DNA from: Verrucomicrobiota bacterium
Lineage (GTDB): Bacteria; Verrucomicrobiota; Verrucomicrobiia; Opitutales; Opitutaceae
Direction of reading: 5' to 3'
Assembly (NCBI GenBank): GCA_023386835.1
Contig: JAEWIY010000073.1
Coordinates: forward strand, 1-46,959
DNA length: 46,959 nucleotides
In this document: positions 26,126 through 34,236 of the stretch, in pieces
Layout of the letters: each line of letters begins with the position of its first letter
Numbering within the stretch: position 1 is the first letter of the stretch
Notes under the pieces: model-generated
Told to the model about the DNA's origin: nothing
The model's input: only the letters and a program-made list of their open reading frames with translations
Database searches by the model: none
Position numbers and translations under genes: made by a program

Positions 26126-26653
26126 GTGGCGCGCGTGCGTTTCTCTGCGGTTGTCCTCCCCTTCATTATCCTCGCCGCCGCCGGATTTGGACTCGTCACG
26201 ACCACTGTCCCTGCCCTTTCACAGCTTTTCGGCGTGCCGGTGATCTGTGGACCGTTCGAGGGTTGCCAACGGATCCTGGAGGCACCCGCCAGCCGTGTCG
26301 CCGGCGTGCCGATCGCATTGCTCGGCACGCTGCTCTTTCTCACCGTGCTCGTCCTACTGCACCGGGGCGGACGGAGTGCGACCGTCCGCCGTGCGTTGAT
26401 CACGGTCGGAATCGCCGGTAGCGTCGCCAGTGTAGCGCTACAGGTGGCAGCCTACCGGAGTCTCGGACTCGTCTGTCCGTGGTGCGTCGGCGCGGCGGTG
26501 TCGCTCGCTGTCCTGGCCGGACTGACGTGGATCCAACACCGGCGAACAAATCAACGACCGATTCCGTTCCTTGCGTGGGTAATCACGGTTGTGTTGGCCG
26601 CACTTTTCATCGGTTCCGAGTGGATGATGATGCTGGCACAGCAGCGGGCCTGA
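26126..26653 (+). CDS. Vitamin K epoxide reductase (VKOR) family protein, single domain
   Basis: 175 residues from the GTG at 26126 (a second GTG at 26135 would remove three residues). Four to five transmembrane helices are visible. The loop cysteines are Cys41 and Cys47 (CGPFEGCQ). The active-site motif is CPWC (Cys117-Cys120). The stretch APASRVAGVPIALLG holds the conserved residues after the loop. Bacterial VKOR reoxidises periplasmic thiol oxidases such as DsbA, passing electrons to quinone. Many bacterial versions carry a fused thioredoxin domain; this one does not, and no DsbA-like gene is next to it, so the partner is elsewhere. It is divergent from a secreted unknown. Confidence 0.85.
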   Translation: MARVRFSAVVLPFIILAAAGFGLVTTTVPALSQLFGVPVICGPFEGCQRILEAPASRVAGVPIALLGTLLFLTVLVLLHRGGRSATVRRALITVGIAGSVASVALQVAAYRSLGLVCPWCVGAAVSLAVLAGLTWIQHRRTNQRPIPFLAWVITVVLAALFIGSEWMMMLAQQRA

Positions 26654-26679
26654 AACACCGCGCCGTGGATCCTACACCC

Positions 26680-26717
26680 AAAAAGCCCGCTGGCAGCACG
26701 GAGGCCGGCCAGCGGGC
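26680..26717 (-). terminator. Rho-independent terminator of the GH88 gene
   Basis: A perfect 10-bp stem (GCCCGCTGGC at 26685-26694, GCCAGCGGGC at 26708-26717) with a 13-nt loop. On the minus strand it is followed directly by TTTTT (complement of 26680-26684). It lies about 55 nt past the GH88 stop and also sits just after the VKOR gene on the plus strand, where it lacks a T-tract. Confidence 0.8.
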
Positions 26718-26770
26718 ACATTAAGCTTCAGCAGAACCGCGCTGCCAGGCACCGCGGTCGCGGAGGTGTC

Positions 26771-28183
26771 TTAGAAGAACGTCAGGTACTTGCCCTCGGC
26801 GAGGCGCTGGATCAGCAGCGCGAGCTCCATCGCGTGATAGTCGCCCCACATCGACGACTCGCCACACGGCACCTTCTGACCCTTCGGCACGTAGTCCCAG
26901 CCGTTCGGCCGATGGTACACGCTGTGAAGGATCAGGCCCTGGTGCTTGCGATCGGTCGACAGGTACGGCTCGTCGAACAACGTGTCCGCAATCGTCAGGC
27001 CGGCCTGCAGGTAGCGCGCACCGGCCGCTTTCTCGCCCCGGGCAGTGAGCCAGCGCCCGAGACGGATGAAGCCCTGCGCCGAGATGGCGGCCGCGGAGCT
27101 GTCCACCGGCTCCCAGGCGTTGTAGGGATCGGCCGGCTTCTTCGTGAAGTCGCCCAGGCGATGTGTATTCAACGCAGCACTATCCCAGTACGGGATGCCA
27201 TCACGCGCCGCATAGCCGTCGATGTAGTAGTCGCTGGCCGCTCGGGCGGTCTCGAGGAACAGGTCGGTGACAGCGCGCCGTCCGCCGACGGCGTCGAGAT
27301 CGGCGCCGCGCACCGTATCCAAAAACTCAAGCTGCTCGGCGAAACCGCAGATGATCCAGGCGGCGCCGCGGGTCCACGTCGTAAAGGGCGAGTAACCCTG
27401 CTGCGAGCTCGGGCAACGGAACTGGCCGTCGTTGCGGTTGAACACCGATTCGTGGGCGACGCGGCCGCGCACATCGTAGCTGTCGCGCCCCTGCCCGAAG
27501 AACACGTTGAAGCGCGCAGTCGTCGCGGCGTGTTCAATCGCGCGATGCAGCAGATTGATCGGCCGGTCACCCTCGCCCATCAGCGCATGGCCAAGCTGAT
27601 GCGCCACCACGAGCGAACGCATCGAGCGGATCGTATCCGCAAAGAGCGACTGCGGGCCGTTGAAGGAATAGACGTAGCCGCTCGGGGCGACACCGGCGGA
27701 ACCCTTCACGGGCGACCACGGTGTGCGGTAGGCGGTGGTGGCGTAACGCGCACCCTGCACCGCGCCGGAAACCTTGAGCGCGAGTTCGCAGTAGTTGACC
27801 TCGTCCGGCGTGCCGGTCGTGCGGCCCTCGAGGATCAGGCGGCGCAGGTTGCCGTAGGTGGAAACATTGTTGAAGCCGTGGTCATGCACACCGACGTGTG
27901 AGACATGCGACGCCATGTGCCGCAGCGTCTTCTCGCGGCCGAGCTGCAGGAAACGTTCATCGCCCGTGGCGTCGTACTGCAGGAACGCCATGCCGAACTG
28001 GAAACCCTGCGTCCACTCGGTCCAGCCGCGGGAGGTGTACCGGCCCTTGACTGTGAAAACCGGTGTGCCCTGCGCCGGATCCCACGCGCGATCGATCGCG
28101 GTGATCTTCTGGCCGGCGAGTTCGAACAAGCGCGTGACTTTCTTTTGGAGCCGCGCGGGCGTGAGTTTGCCGTCAATCTTCAT
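26771..28183 (-). CDS. Glycoside hydrolase family 88 (unsaturated glucuronyl hydrolase-type)
   Basis: 470 residues, (alpha/alpha)6-barrel. Family-like segments are WTEWTQGFQFGMAFLQYDATGDE near residue 55, then VHDHGFNNVSTYGNL near 99. Further on are GYSPFTTWTRGAAWIICGFAEQLEFL near 263, DPYNAWEPVDSSAAAISAQGFIRLG near 343, and the C-terminal CGESSMWGDYHAMELALLIQRL. GH88 enzymes remove unsaturated uronic acid from the non-reducing end of lyase products of glycosaminoglycans or other acidic polysaccharides, using water addition to the vinyl ether. No signal peptide is seen, so it probably acts in the cytoplasm on imported oligosaccharides. A 12-bp palindrome upstream and a strong terminator downstream bracket it as a single-gene unit. 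Confidence 0.88.
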   Translation of the reverse strand: MKIDGKLTPARLQKKVTRLFELAGQKITAIDRAWDPAQGTPVFTVKGRYTSRGWTEWTQGFQFGMAFLQYDATGDERFLQLGREKTLRHMASHVSHVGVHDHGFNNVSTYGNLRRLILEGRTTGTPDEVNYCELALKVSGAVQGARYATTAYRTPWSPVKGSAGVAPSGYVYSFNGPQSLFADTIRSMRSLVVAHQLGHALMGEGDRPINLLHRAIEHAATTARFNVFFGQGRDSYDVRGRVAHESVFNRNDGQFRCPSSQQGYSPFTTWTRGAAWIICGFAEQLEFLDTVRGADLDAVGGRRAVTDLFLETARAASDYYIDGYAARDGIPYWDSAALNTHRLGDFTKKPADPYNAWEPVDSSAAAISAQGFIRLGRWLTARGEKAAGARYLQAGLTIADTLFDEPYLSTDRKHQGLILHSVYHRPNGWDYVPKGQKVPCGESSMWGDYHAMELALLIQRLAEGKYLTFF

Positions 28184-28249
28184 GAGGAAACAATCAGTGT
28201 GCGGTCGCAGCCGGGCGAAACAAGGCCGAAGCCGCCCGTGCAGCGGGTT

Positions 28250-28261
28250 CGTGCTAGCACG
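28250..28261. promoter_or_regulatory. Possible operator palindrome upstream of GH88
   Basis: CGTGCTAGCACG is a perfect 12-bp palindrome lying 67-78 bp upstream of the GH88 start. Such symmetry is compatible with a dimeric regulator site, but no regulator is known and chance is not excluded. Confidence 0.3.
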
Positions 28262-28312
28262 GCCGGCAACGTCCAGCTGCGCCCTCGGCCGGTGCCTCGG
28301 AAAACAACCGCC

Positions 28313-29566
28313 TCAGCCTTCGAACGTGGTCAGCAACTCCGCGTAGATCTTGGCACTGTTGACCAACTCACGGACCTGCGCGCGCTCGTCGACCGCATGA
28401 AACCGCTGCCCACCCGGACCGTACCCGAGCGTCGGGATCTTCAGGTGATGCGAGAAGAAGTGCATGTCGTTGAACCCGGTGGAAACGTTGAACACCACCG
28501 GCGCCCGCCGCACGTGACTCACACACTTCGCCATCGCATCGAAGAACGGGTGCTCGGGCGCGCTGAAACACGGGTGATTTTCGGACACCTTGCGCACCGT
28601 GATCCGGCAGTCGGGAATCTCGGCCGCCGCTGCGCTCAACGCCTGACGCATCTCGCGCTCCGCCGACGCGACGGTTTCGATTGCGAGCACGCGGCGGTCG
28701 ATGCTGAACCGCGCTTCGGCGGGCACCGTGTTGATTTTCCCCCCGGGTCCCTGGCCGAACACGCCGCCGACATTCAACGTCGGCCGCATCACCACGCCTT
28801 CGGGAGTCGCGAACGTGCGCCGCGCGAGGGTGATCTTGTGGTCTTCCAGCGCGAGCACCAGCGCGGCCATCTTCTCGAGGGCGTTGATGCCGCTTTCCGG
28901 CCGGGAACCGTGGGCGGCGCGACCGTGCACGATCACCTCAAGCCAGACCACACCGTTGTGGCCGCAGCACACCGCGTCCTGCTCTCCCCCTTCCATCACG
29001 ACTGCATAGTCGGGTGCGATCGGTGCGTTCTCCACCAACCACTGCGTGCCGAGGACGGAGTCGGTCTCCTCATCCGCGGTGAACGACACTTCCACATTCA
29101 GGCGCGGCTGCACTCCGGTTGCCCTCAGCGCGCGCAACGCGAGCAACAGCGACGCGATCGAACCCTTCATGTCCGCCGTGCCGCGTCCGTAGATCCAGCC
29201 GCGCTCCACCACCCCGCTAAACGGGTCGTCGTGGCGCCACCTCCCCGACACTGGCACCACATCGTAATGTGCGTTGAAGTGCACCGTCCGTCGCGCCCCG
29301 CGCACACGCCAGTTCCCCAGCACATTGTAGCGCGGGCAGGCCCACTGATCTTCCGGCAGCACCGCGCGCTGCTGAGCTTTTGTCGGCGCTAATCGCCGGG
29401 CGCGCAGGCCGGTCTCGTTCAACTCCCGCAACAGCCGCGCAGTGATGGTCTCGTACGCGGTGCCGGGTGGATTGGTTGTATCGACCCGGACGAGGTCGCG
29501 CAGCAAATCGAGCAGGTCGAGCACGTGTTCATCCAGGTAGCCGGCAGGCGTGCGCGAGGAGGCCAT
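28313..29566 (-). CDS. M20 family zinc metallopeptidase/deacylase (ArgE/DapE-like)
   Basis: 417 residues from the ATG at 29566 (an in-frame start nine codons earlier is possible). Family motifs are VRVDTTNPPGTAYE near residue 28, VHFNAHYDVVPVSG with the first metal-ligand His, and GWIYGRGTADMKGSIAS with the bridging Asp. VSFTADEETDSVLG carries the catalytic Glu pair. Later motifs are GHNGVVWLEVIVHGRAAHGSRPESGINAL (dimerisation lid) and GPGGQRFHAVDERAQV with the final His. These two-zinc enzymes hydrolyse N-acyl amino acids or small peptides. The exact substrate (acetyl-ornithine, succinyl-DAP or other) cannot be assigned. It is divergent from pdxH. Confidence 0.9.
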   Translation of the reverse strand: MASSRTPAGYLDEHVLDLLDLLRDLVRVDTTNPPGTAYETITARLLRELNETGLRARRLAPTKAQQRAVLPEDQWACPRYNVLGNWRVRGARRTVHFNAHYDVVPVSGRWRHDDPFSGVVERGWIYGRGTADMKGSIASLLLALRALRATGVQPRLNVEVSFTADEETDSVLGTQWLVENAPIAPDYAVVMEGGEQDAVCCGHNGVVWLEVIVHGRAAHGSRPESGINALEKMAALVLALEDHKITLARRTFATPEGVVMRPTLNVGGVFGQGPGGKINTVPAEARFSIDRRVLAIETVASAEREMRQALSAAAAEIPDCRITVRKVSENHPCFSAPEHPFFDAMAKCVSHVRRAPVVFNVSTGFNDMHFFSHHLKIPTLGYGPGGQRFHAVDERAQVRELVNSAKIYAELLTTFEG

Positions 29567-29694
29567 TGCAGCGAAGCTGAACCGACGCCGCATGGGGCCA
29601 AGTCGAAAACTCGTCCCGATCCGGCGTTCGCAACCGCATCCGCTGATCCCCTTTTGACAGCGGCAAACCGGTTCTCATGCTCGCACGCATACCC

Positions 29695-30333
29695 ATGGCG
29701 TCTCTCGCTGATCTGCGTAAGGACTACTCTATGGCGGGCCTGTTGGAGAAGGACCTCGCGCGCGACCCGTTTCGCCAGTTTGAACGCTGGTTCCAGGAAG
29801 CGGAGGCCGCGAAGCTGCTTGAGCCAAACGCGATGACCCTCGCCACCTGCACGCGCGACGGTCGTCCGTCCGCGCGCACCGTGCTGCTGAAGGGCATGGA
29901 CTCGCGCGGTTTCGTGTTCTTCACCAATTACGAGAGCCGCAAGGGTCGCGAACTCACCGAAAATCCACACGCCACGCTCGTCTTCCCGTGGCTTGCGCTG
30001 GAGCGACAGGTGATCGTTGAAGGCACCGTGACCAAGGTCAGTCGCGAAGAGTCGGAAGCCTATTTCCACACCCGCCCACAGGGCAGTCAGCTCGGCGCAT
30101 GGGTGTCGCAGCAGAGCACGCTGGTGGCGGATCGCGCCGCGCTGGAGGAGGCGTTTCGGACGGTGGAGAAACGCTACGCCGGGCAAACCATTCCGATGCC
30201 TCCGTATTGGGGCGGCTACCGCGTCGCTCCCGAAACGGTCGAGTTCTGGCAGGGGCGTCGCAGCCGCCTGCATGACCGCCTACGGTATCGACGACAGCCT
30301 GACGGCTGGGTGATCGAGCGGCTGGCCCCGTGA
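29695..30333 (+). CDS. pdxH: Pyridoxamine/pyridoxine 5'-phosphate oxidase
   Basis: 212 residues from the ATG at 29695 (an in-frame ATG at 29677 adds six residues). It oxidises PNP or PMP to pyridoxal 5'-phosphate with FMN and oxygen. Visible motifs are LRKDYSMAGLLEKDLARDPFRQFERWF (N-terminal), then MTLATCTRDGRPSARTVLLKGMDSRGFVFFTNYESRKGREL (FMN/PLP site). LVFPWLALERQVIVEGTV, FHTRPQGSQLGAWVSQQS and YWGGYRVAPETVEFWQGRRSRLHDRLRY follow. The C-terminal WxG(R)xxRLHDR motif is intact. A TTGACA hexamer at 29654-29659 lies so close to the ATG at 29677 that the later start is preferred. The stop overlaps the GTG of the hybrid kinase. Confidence 0.94.
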   Translation: MASLADLRKDYSMAGLLEKDLARDPFRQFERWFQEAEAAKLLEPNAMTLATCTRDGRPSARTVLLKGMDSRGFVFFTNYESRKGRELTENPHATLVFPWLALERQVIVEGTVTKVSREESEAYFHTRPQGSQLGAWVSQQSTLVADRAALEEAFRTVEKRYAGQTIPMPPYWGGYRVAPETVEFWQGRRSRLHDRLRYRRQPDGWVIERLAP

Positions 30334-31940
30334 ACTCCCGTCCCGGCACCCGCCCCGCGCGCCGAGGTAAGGTCCGGGCCGCGACGCCCGCACCGCTGCT
30401 GGCCCGCGCCCTGCGCGAGTTTCGTGAAGGTGTGCTGATCGCCGACGCGCGCCTCGGGGTCGACGGCCTTCGCATCGCCTTCTGCAACGCCGCGCTGTGT
30501 TCAATGAGTGGATACAGCGAGCAGGAGCTGTTGAACCGGGGGCATGGCTGCCTTCATCTTTCGGACTCCGACTTGGCCGGTTTTCGTCGCTGGTACCGGC
30601 GCGCCACGCCATCAAGCGTGCTGACCGGCGAGGGTTACTTGAATCACCGCAACGGCGTGCAGGTCTACGCCGCCTGGACTTTCAGCGGACTCGCGGACGC
30701 CCGCGGCAAGATCACGCACTTCATCGGTTCGTACCGCGACATGACGGAGAAGCGCCGCCTGCAGGATGCCCTCGTGCACGCGCAGCGTCTCGATGCGGTC
30801 GGCCGGCTCGCCGGCGGGGTTGCGCACGACTTCAACAACCTGCTCTCCGTCATCAACGGCTACTGCGAGATCCTGGCGGACACGGTGGGCGACAACCCAA
30901 AGGCGCGAAAGGAGATCACCGAGATTCACCGCGCCGGGCAGCGAGCAAGTTTTCTCGTGCGCCAGCTGCTGGCGTTCGGTCGTCGACAGACGATGGATCC
31001 GCGGGTGATCAACCTGAACCTGTTGATCCGGGAGAATGCCGACATCCTGCGCCGCCTGCTCAGCCCGGACACCCAGCTGCAGCTCGCCCTCGACGACACG
31101 ATCGCCAACGTGCGCGTTGACCCCGCGCAACTTCAGCAGGTGCTGCTCAACCTGACGATCAACGCGCGCGACGCGGTGGGACCCGGCGGAATCGTTCGCC
31201 TCGGCACCAGCAGCCGCGAAGTCCGCACGCCTCCAAGCGGGCGCGTGCCGCAGTTGCCACCGGGTCGCTACATTGTCCTCACGGTGAGCGACAATGGCGC
31301 CGGCATGGATGCCGAAACGCAGGCGCATCTGTTTGAGCCCTTCTTCACCACCAAGGGAGAAGGCCGCGGCACCGGTCTCGGGCTTGCGCTCGTCTACGGC
31401 GTGGTGGAACAGAGTGGCGGCCACATCCTGGTGCACAGTGTGCCGCGCATGGGATCGACCTTTGAGATCCTGCTGCCGGAAGTGCTGGAACCGGCGGCCG
31501 CGATCGAAGGATTGGTCGTTTCTCCGCTCCCCGTCACGAAGGGTCATGAGACGATCCTGCTCGTCGAAGAAGACGAACTCGTGCGCAAGATGGTCGCCGG
31601 CATTCTGACCGCCGACGGTTACCGCGTGCTTGCCACCGCCTCCGCCGGCCCGGCCTGGAAAATGGCGCAGCGCGCGCAACATGTTCACCTCCTCATCGCG
31701 GACTGCGGTCACCGCCGGACCGACACGACGAAGTTGGTTCGTCGGCTGCGCCAGCCGTGGCCGGTTCTGCGCGTGTTGTGCACCAGCGGTCCGGAATTTG
31801 AACCGTTGCCCGACGTGCTGCCGGAGTTTCAGGGCATCGTCACCAAGCCCTTTGCGCTCAGCACGGTCTTGCGGGCCGTGCGCAAACTCCTGGACGCCAC
31901 CGAGCGCCGGCCGCGACGGCGGAAAGCGAGGACGGCGTGA
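30330..31940 (+). CDS. PAS-domain hybrid histidine kinase with C-terminal receiver
   Basis: 536 residues, cytoplasmic (no transmembrane helix). A PAS domain (about 30-145; FCNAALCSMSGYSEQEL through FIGSYRDMTEKRRLQDAL) precedes the dimerisation/phospho-acceptor domain with His166 in GGVAHDFNNLLSVINGY. The ATPase domain has NLTINARDAV (N box), DNGAGM (G1) and GRGTGLGLALVYGVV (G2). The C-terminal receiver (about 408-525) has an acidic EEDE cluster and a candidate phospho-acceptor Asp in LLIADCGHR. A CTSG switch position and VTKPFA with the conserved Lys follow. The residues after the Asp differ from the usual xMP motif. The GTG start overlaps the pdxH stop, and the stop overlaps the GTG of sixA, so kinase and phosphatase are coupled. 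No HPt domain is present. Confidence 0.9.
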   Translation: MNSRPGTRPARRGKVRAATPAPLLARALREFREGVLIADARLGVDGLRIAFCNAALCSMSGYSEQELLNRGHGCLHLSDSDLAGFRRWYRRATPSSVLTGEGYLNHRNGVQVYAAWTFSGLADARGKITHFIGSYRDMTEKRRLQDALVHAQRLDAVGRLAGGVAHDFNNLLSVINGYCEILADTVGDNPKARKEITEIHRAGQRASFLVRQLLAFGRRQTMDPRVINLNLLIRENADILRRLLSPDTQLQLALDDTIANVRVDPAQLQQVLLNLTINARDAVGPGGIVRLGTSSREVRTPPSGRVPQLPPGRYIVLTVSDNGAGMDAETQAHLFEPFFTTKGEGRGTGLGLALVYGVVEQSGGHILVHSVPRMGSTFEILLPEVLEPAAAIEGLVVSPLPVTKGHETILLVEEDELVRKMVAGILTADGYRVLATASAGPAWKMAQRAQHVHLLIADCGHRRTDTTKLVRRLRQPWPVLRVLCTSGPEFEPLPDVLPEFQGIVTKPFALSTVLRAVRKLLDATERRPRRRKARTA

Positions 31941-32470
31941 GTCGCGCACCCGTGCCAGGACGGTTGTTTCTCGTGCGTCATGCCCACGCGGTGACGGCGG
32001 AGGAACACGCCTTGCGACCGTTGAGCGAGCGCGGGCGGGCCGATCTACGGCGGCTCAGCGCGTTTCTCGCGGCAAGCGAAACCTTCCGTCCCGCTCAGTA
32101 CTGGCACAGTCCGCTCGTCCGCGCCGCGCAAACGGCTCAACTCCTCGCCGCCGCGCTCGATCCAGAGGCGCTGCTGGTCGAAACCGACGGGCTGCGCCCA
32201 GAAGACTCGCCCGACGCAATGGCCGGGCGGCTGGCCAACTACCCGATGACGCATTCGATCGCGCTGGTCGGCCACGAACCTCATCTGAGCGCGCTCGCCA
32301 CGTTGCTGGTGCGCGGCAAGGACAAGCCGGCCGCGTTCGTGCTGCGCAAGGCCGCCATCGTCGCCCTCCAGCGAACAGAGGATTGCCACAAACGCGATGG
32401 CCGGCCCCGCTGGCAGGTGCGTTGGCACCTTTCACCGGAACTTCTGCCGGGCGCGACAACACTCGGTTGA
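31937..32470 (+). CDS. sixA: Phosphohistidine phosphatase SixA-like
   Basis: 177 residues. This is a branch-2 histidine phosphatase fold with the catalytic RHG-type motif LFLVRHAHAV (Arg14, His15), then LSERGRADLRRLSAFL. SPLVRAAQTAQLLAAAL and the second catalytic His in IALVGHEPHLSALATLLV complete the set. SixA removes phosphate from phosphohistidine on HPt domains such as that of ArcB in E. coli. Here the gene is in a 4-nt overlap (GTGA) with a hybrid histidine kinase, which suggests that it tunes that phosphorelay or an unlinked HPt. Whether it acts on the kinase His166 itself is inference. Confidence 0.88.
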   Translation: MSRAPVPGRLFLVRHAHAVTAEEHALRPLSERGRADLRRLSAFLAASETFRPAQYWHSPLVRAAQTAQLLAAALDPEALLVETDGLRPEDSPDAMAGRLANYPMTHSIALVGHEPHLSALATLLVRGKDKPAAFVLRKAAIVALQRTEDCHKRDGRPRWQVRWHLSPELLPGATTLG

Positions 32471-32518
32471 ACCGTATCCACGCCAAGCGCACTCGTCTCA
32501 GTCGTCTCAGCCACAACA

Positions 32519-33445
32519 ATGCGAATCCTGCTGACAGGGGCATCCGGACTGGTGGGGGGCGCCGTGGCTCGCCTCGCCGGCACCACGAACCATCACGTGA
32601 TCGGCGTCGTCGGCCGCTTTGCGGGTGCCTTGCCCGGCTTGGCGGAGCGACACCAAGTCGATCTGACGCACACCGCCGCGGTGGAACAACTCTGCGCCTC
32701 TGCACGACCGGATGCGGTGATCAATTGCGCTGCCGTCAGCGAACCCGCGGATTGTGTGAGTGATCCCGTGCGCGCGCAGCAACTGAACGTCGCGCTACCG
32801 GCGGCACTCGCGCGGTGGTGTGAAGCCCACGGGGTTCGATTGCTCCACGTTTCGACCGAACAGGTGTTCGACGGGCGAAAGGCACCGTATCGCGCAGATG
32901 ATCCGGTGCATCCGATCAATCCCTACGGGCAATCGAAAGCCGAGGCGGACGCCGTCGTGCGGCACGCGGCGCCGAAAACCAGCACGGTTCTCCGCGTGCC
33001 GTTGCTGATGGGCAACAGTCCGTCGCAACGACGCAGCCTGCACGAACGCCTGCTCGCGGACTGGCTCGCCGGACGCACGCCGCGGCTGTTCACCGACGAG
33101 ATCCGGCAGGTCGCGCACGCCGACAGCGTCGCCGCCGTCTTGCTCGAGCTGGCGGACCGACCTGGGCTGAGTGGCGTCTTCAACTGGGCCGGAACGACCC
33201 CGGCGTCGCGCTACGAATTGGGAATCCGTTTGCGCCAACACTTCGGTTTGAACGAAACCGCCGCCCCGATCGTGGCGGTCACGCGCACGGACCAACCGGA
33301 GGCGAGTCGCACACGGCCGGCCGATCTGCGCCTCGAACTCGGAGCGCTGCCATCGCTCCTGCGGACGCAGCCGCAGACCTTGGACGAGCAACTGGACCAA
33401 CTCGTGTGGCCGTGGGTCCTGCCGCGGCCGTCGGATCAAGTTTGA
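32519..33445 (+). CDS. RmlD-like NAD(P)-dependent sugar-nucleotide reductase (extended SDR)
   Basis: 308 residues. The N-terminal Rossmann motif is ILLTGASGLVGGAVARL (residues 3-19). NCAAVSEPADCVSDP follows near residue 64. LLHVSTEQVFDGRKAPYRADDPVHPINPYGQSKAEAD (about 104-140) holds the catalytic Tyr/Lys (YGQSK). The pattern FDG..PY.E(D)..P.NPYG.SK is that of dTDP-4-dehydrorhamnose reductase (RmlD). No rmlABC genes are adjacent, so the substrate may differ; it could act on another sugar nucleotide. It starts 48 bp after sixA on the same strand. Confidence 0.85.
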   Translation: MRILLTGASGLVGGAVARLAGTTNHHVIGVVGRFAGALPGLAERHQVDLTHTAAVEQLCASARPDAVINCAAVSEPADCVSDPVRAQQLNVALPAALARWCEAHGVRLLHVSTEQVFDGRKAPYRADDPVHPINPYGQSKAEADAVVRHAAPKTSTVLRVPLLMGNSPSQRRSLHERLLADWLAGRTPRLFTDEIRQVAHADSVAAVLLELADRPGLSGVFNWAGTTPASRYELGIRLRQHFGLNETAAPIVAVTRTDQPEASRTRPADLRLELGALPSLLRTQPQTLDEQLDQLVWPWVLPRPSDQV

Positions 33446-33522
33446 ACAGCTGGTAAAGGAGGCGCGAATCGATGTTTGCGCTAGGCTCGGACGCTGCCGG
33501 CTGTTTTCCCTGAGACTGACGC

Positions 33523-34233
33523 ATGATCCTCGACGTCCTTCCCCAACGCAGCGACAGCGCCGCCGGGAACATGGCGGCGGATTTTCTGCTGCTTCAGCGG
33601 TATCCAGACGCAGGACACGCCCGGTTGCGCACGTACGGCTGGTTTCGCCCCGCCTTCACTTTCGGCGTCAGCCAGAAGATCGCGTGGGTCCGCACTCAAT
33701 TGCCGTTGGATGAGCCCGTCGAGCTGGCACGGCGCCCCACCGGGGGCGGTTTGGTGGATCATCGCGACGACTGGACTTACGCGCTGGTGATTCCGCGCGG
33801 TCACGCGCTGTACGATGCACGAGCCATTGAGAGTTATCGCACCGTGCACGAAGCGCTGGTGGCAGCGCTGCACGACCTCGGCGTACCGGCAAGGCTGCAG
33901 CCGCCACCGACCGACAAGACGACACGCGACGCGGCCGCGGGCACCTGCTTTCAACGCCCGGAATCCTTCGACGTGATCCGTCCGAATGATGGCGCGAAGA
34001 TCGCGGGCGCCGCGCAGAAGCGGAATAAACGGGGTCTGCTTGTGCAGGGCTCGCTGTGGCGACCGACAGCCGGCGCGCCCGATGGTGACGAGTTGGGCGA
34101 ACGATTTTCGCAGCACCTCGCCGAAAGACTTCGAGCAACGCATCGCGCCACTCCGTGGCCGGACTACGGTGAGGACGAACTCTCTGCGACCGCGGAACAA
34201 TTCGCCTCCCCCGAGTGGACGGAGCAGCGCTGA
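33523..34233 (+). CDS. Lipoate-protein ligase A/LipB-type (BPL_LplA_LipB fold) protein
   Basis: 236 residues. The cofactor-transferase fold shows GNMAADFLLLQRYPDAG near residue 15, TFGVSQKI near 48, and the nucleotide/lipoyl loop ELARRPTGGGLVDHRDDWTYALVIP (about 68-92). The conserved Lys lies in KIAGAAQKRNKRGLLVQGSL (about 162-181). Members attach or transfer lipoyl or octanoyl groups to 2-oxoacid dehydrogenase E2 and GcvH proteins. Length is shorter than E. coli LplA, and no C-terminal accessory domain is visible. The stop is 3 nt before the GTG of the exchanger gene. Confidence 0.85.
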   Translation: MILDVLPQRSDSAAGNMAADFLLLQRYPDAGHARLRTYGWFRPAFTFGVSQKIAWVRTQLPLDEPVELARRPTGGGLVDHRDDWTYALVIPRGHALYDARAIESYRTVHEALVAALHDLGVPARLQPPPTDKTTRDAAAGTCFQRPESFDVIRPNDGAKIAGAAQKRNKRGLLVQGSLWRPTAGAPDGDELGERFSQHLAERLRATHRATPWPDYGEDELSATAEQFASPEWTEQR

Positions 34234-34236
34234 CCG

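Noticed and set aside
27905..29392. Long plus-strand ORF (495 codons) antisense to GH88 and M20 genes
   Set aside because: It crosses the boundary of two well-recognised minus-strand genes, is rich in Arg/His as expected from a high-GC shadow frame, and shows no domain.
29654..29682. TTGACA hexamer upstream of pdxH as a full promoter
   Set aside because: No matching -10 at 16-18 bp; the position instead falls at the first ATG, so only the hexamer is noted.
30612..31949. Minus-strand ORF of 445 codons opposite the PAS kinase
   Set aside because: Shadow frame of a clear kinase; composition rich in Arg, Gln and His with no family motif.
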